Virus record (IMG/VR): IMGVR_UViG_3300048912_000075
Coordinates: 1 to 20,232 of that record
Source: a virus
Strand: one strand, 5' to 3'
DNA: 20,232 nucleotides
In this document: positions 20,039-20,232 of the stretch, piece by piece
Layout: every line of letters begins with the position of its first letter
Position numbering within the stretch: position 1 is the first letter of the stretch
Made by a program: the position numbers and the translations under genes
The notes under the pieces: generated by a model
Database searches by the model: none
The model's input: the letters and a program-made list of their open reading frames with translations, nothing else
What the model was told of the DNA's origin: nothing

Positions 20039-20158
20039 TTCGAGGACTCGAGAATTTTGATCATGAGAATGAGCGAAAAGCCTTGCGCCACATAGGGTCT
20101 GGGGCTGCCGGCCGGTAGCCACTGATGTCCGGGTTAATGGGATGTTTGAGTCCTCGAA
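20039..20158. repeat. 11-bp inverted repeat flanking boundary repeat copy 4
   Basis: TTCGAGGACTC (20039-20049) is the exact complement of GAGTCCTCGAA (20148-20158). The right arm lies inside the loop of a second, longer inverted repeat (20125-20178), so the two are interleaved. Confidence 0.65.
20075..20120. repeat. Dispersed boundary repeat, copy 4
   Basis: Starts GAAAAGCCTTGCGCCACATA and continues GGGTCTGGGGCTGCCGGC. Its 38 bases match copy 2 at 34 positions. It ends in a near-palindrome, GGCTGCCGGCCGGTAGCC (20103-20120). The right inverted arm is absent. It lies 56 bases after the endolysin stop. Confidence 0.7.
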
Positions 20159-20178
20159 AGTTCCATTAACCCGGACAT
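20125..20178. promoter_or_regulatory. 16-bp perfect inverted repeat, operator-like
   Basis: ATGTCCGGGTTAATGG (20125-20140) and its exact complement (20163-20178) are separated by 22 bases. The right arm ends 3 bases before a -10-like hexamer, so a protein bound here would cover the -35 region. It could be a repressor or replication-protein site, or one stem of an RNA pseudoknot. Confidence 0.6.
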
Positions 20179-20194
20179 TGGTATGATGGCCTTT
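20161..20194 (+). promoter_or_regulatory. Extended -10 promoter-like sequence
   Basis: TGGTATGAT (20179-20187) is an extended -10 (TGn plus TATGAT), which can work without a good -35. A weak TTCCAT lies at 20161-20166. Transcription would start near 20194 and run rightwards out of the window. Confidence 0.4.
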
Positions 20195-20220
20195 CCACCC
20201 CAGCAAGCCAGCCGGGGTGG
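20195..20220. terminator. GC-rich hairpin at the right edge
   Basis: CCACCCC (20195-20201) and GGGGTGG (20214-20220) form a 7-bp stem, extended by GC/GC past an A-C mismatch. It has no T-run. It could end late transcription or protect the 5' end of a message from the adjacent promoter. Confidence 0.4.
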
Positions 20221-20232
20221 GCCCCTGACCTG

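Noticed and set aside
2607-20120. Boundary repeats as sigma-70 promoters (TTGCGC as -35, TAGGGT as -10)
   Set aside because: The two hexamers are only about 4 bases apart, and no -10 lies at the right distance in any copy.
1-20232. tRNA genes, CRISPR arrays or insertion sequences
   Set aside because: No cloverleaf with a conserved T-loop, no regularly spaced short repeats with unique spacers, and no transposase motif was seen on either strand.

Overview
The window is a stretch of a tailed double-stranded DNA phage or prophage (siphovirus, HK97-type head, long non-contractile tail). Every gene I can support is on the + strand. The genes are packed with 1-4 base overlaps (ATGA/GTGA), are GC-rich and use many GTG starts. 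The gene families (primase with an AAA_25-like ATPase, the small 'NRH...SNTPD' protein, HNH/terminase, HK97-like portal, protease and capsid, gpG/gpGT tail chaperones, amidase endolysin) are those typical of phages of Actinomycetota. I cannot name the host. There is no tRNA, CRISPR array, insertion sequence, integrase or recognisable repressor gene.

Layout. 1-2608: replication end, with the C-terminal part of a primase/helicase-type protein (cut by the left edge), a small unknown gene, a PD-(D/E)XK resolvase-like nuclease and a small Cys-rich gene. 2686-4758: DNA cytosine methyltransferase and a run of tiny accessory genes, including a collagen-like protein. 4768-4787: GC-rich hairpin, a probable module boundary. 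4824-6972: small zinc-finger-like gene, then an HNH nuclease fused to the large terminase. 6973-7309: a 337-base non-coding region full of inverted and direct repeats. 7310-10698: portal, prohead protease, major capsid. 10797-13088: head-tail connector and major tail genes. 13093-16452: tail assembly chaperones with a canonical -1 slippery site, then the tape measure gene. 16529-18832: tail-tip genes. 18835-20018: two tiny genes and the endolysin. 20019-20232: a non-coding region with interleaved inverted repeats and a promoter-like sequence.

How it works together. The left genes copy and modify phage DNA and resolve branched intermediates. The HNH-terminase cuts and packages it through the portal into a shell matured by the protease. 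Connectors join the head to a tail whose length is set by the 992-residue tape measure. The tail-tip proteins and amidase act at the host surface and in lysis.

The most unusual content is not protein-coding. (1) A roughly 40-70 bp repeat family lies at four module boundaries (2607, 10701, 16454, 20075), and one copy carries a perfect 15-bp inverted repeat whose left arm is complementary to the ribosome-binding site of the capsid gene. (2) A second repeat system built on GGGATCTGGGATGA occurs both in the non-coding terminase-portal gap and, in frame, inside the linker of the primase gene. (3) At the right end, two inverted repeats interleave in pseudoknot order beside an extended -10 promoter motif. 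The HNH-terminase fusion and a tail-tip domain duplicated in the early region are the main protein-level oddities.
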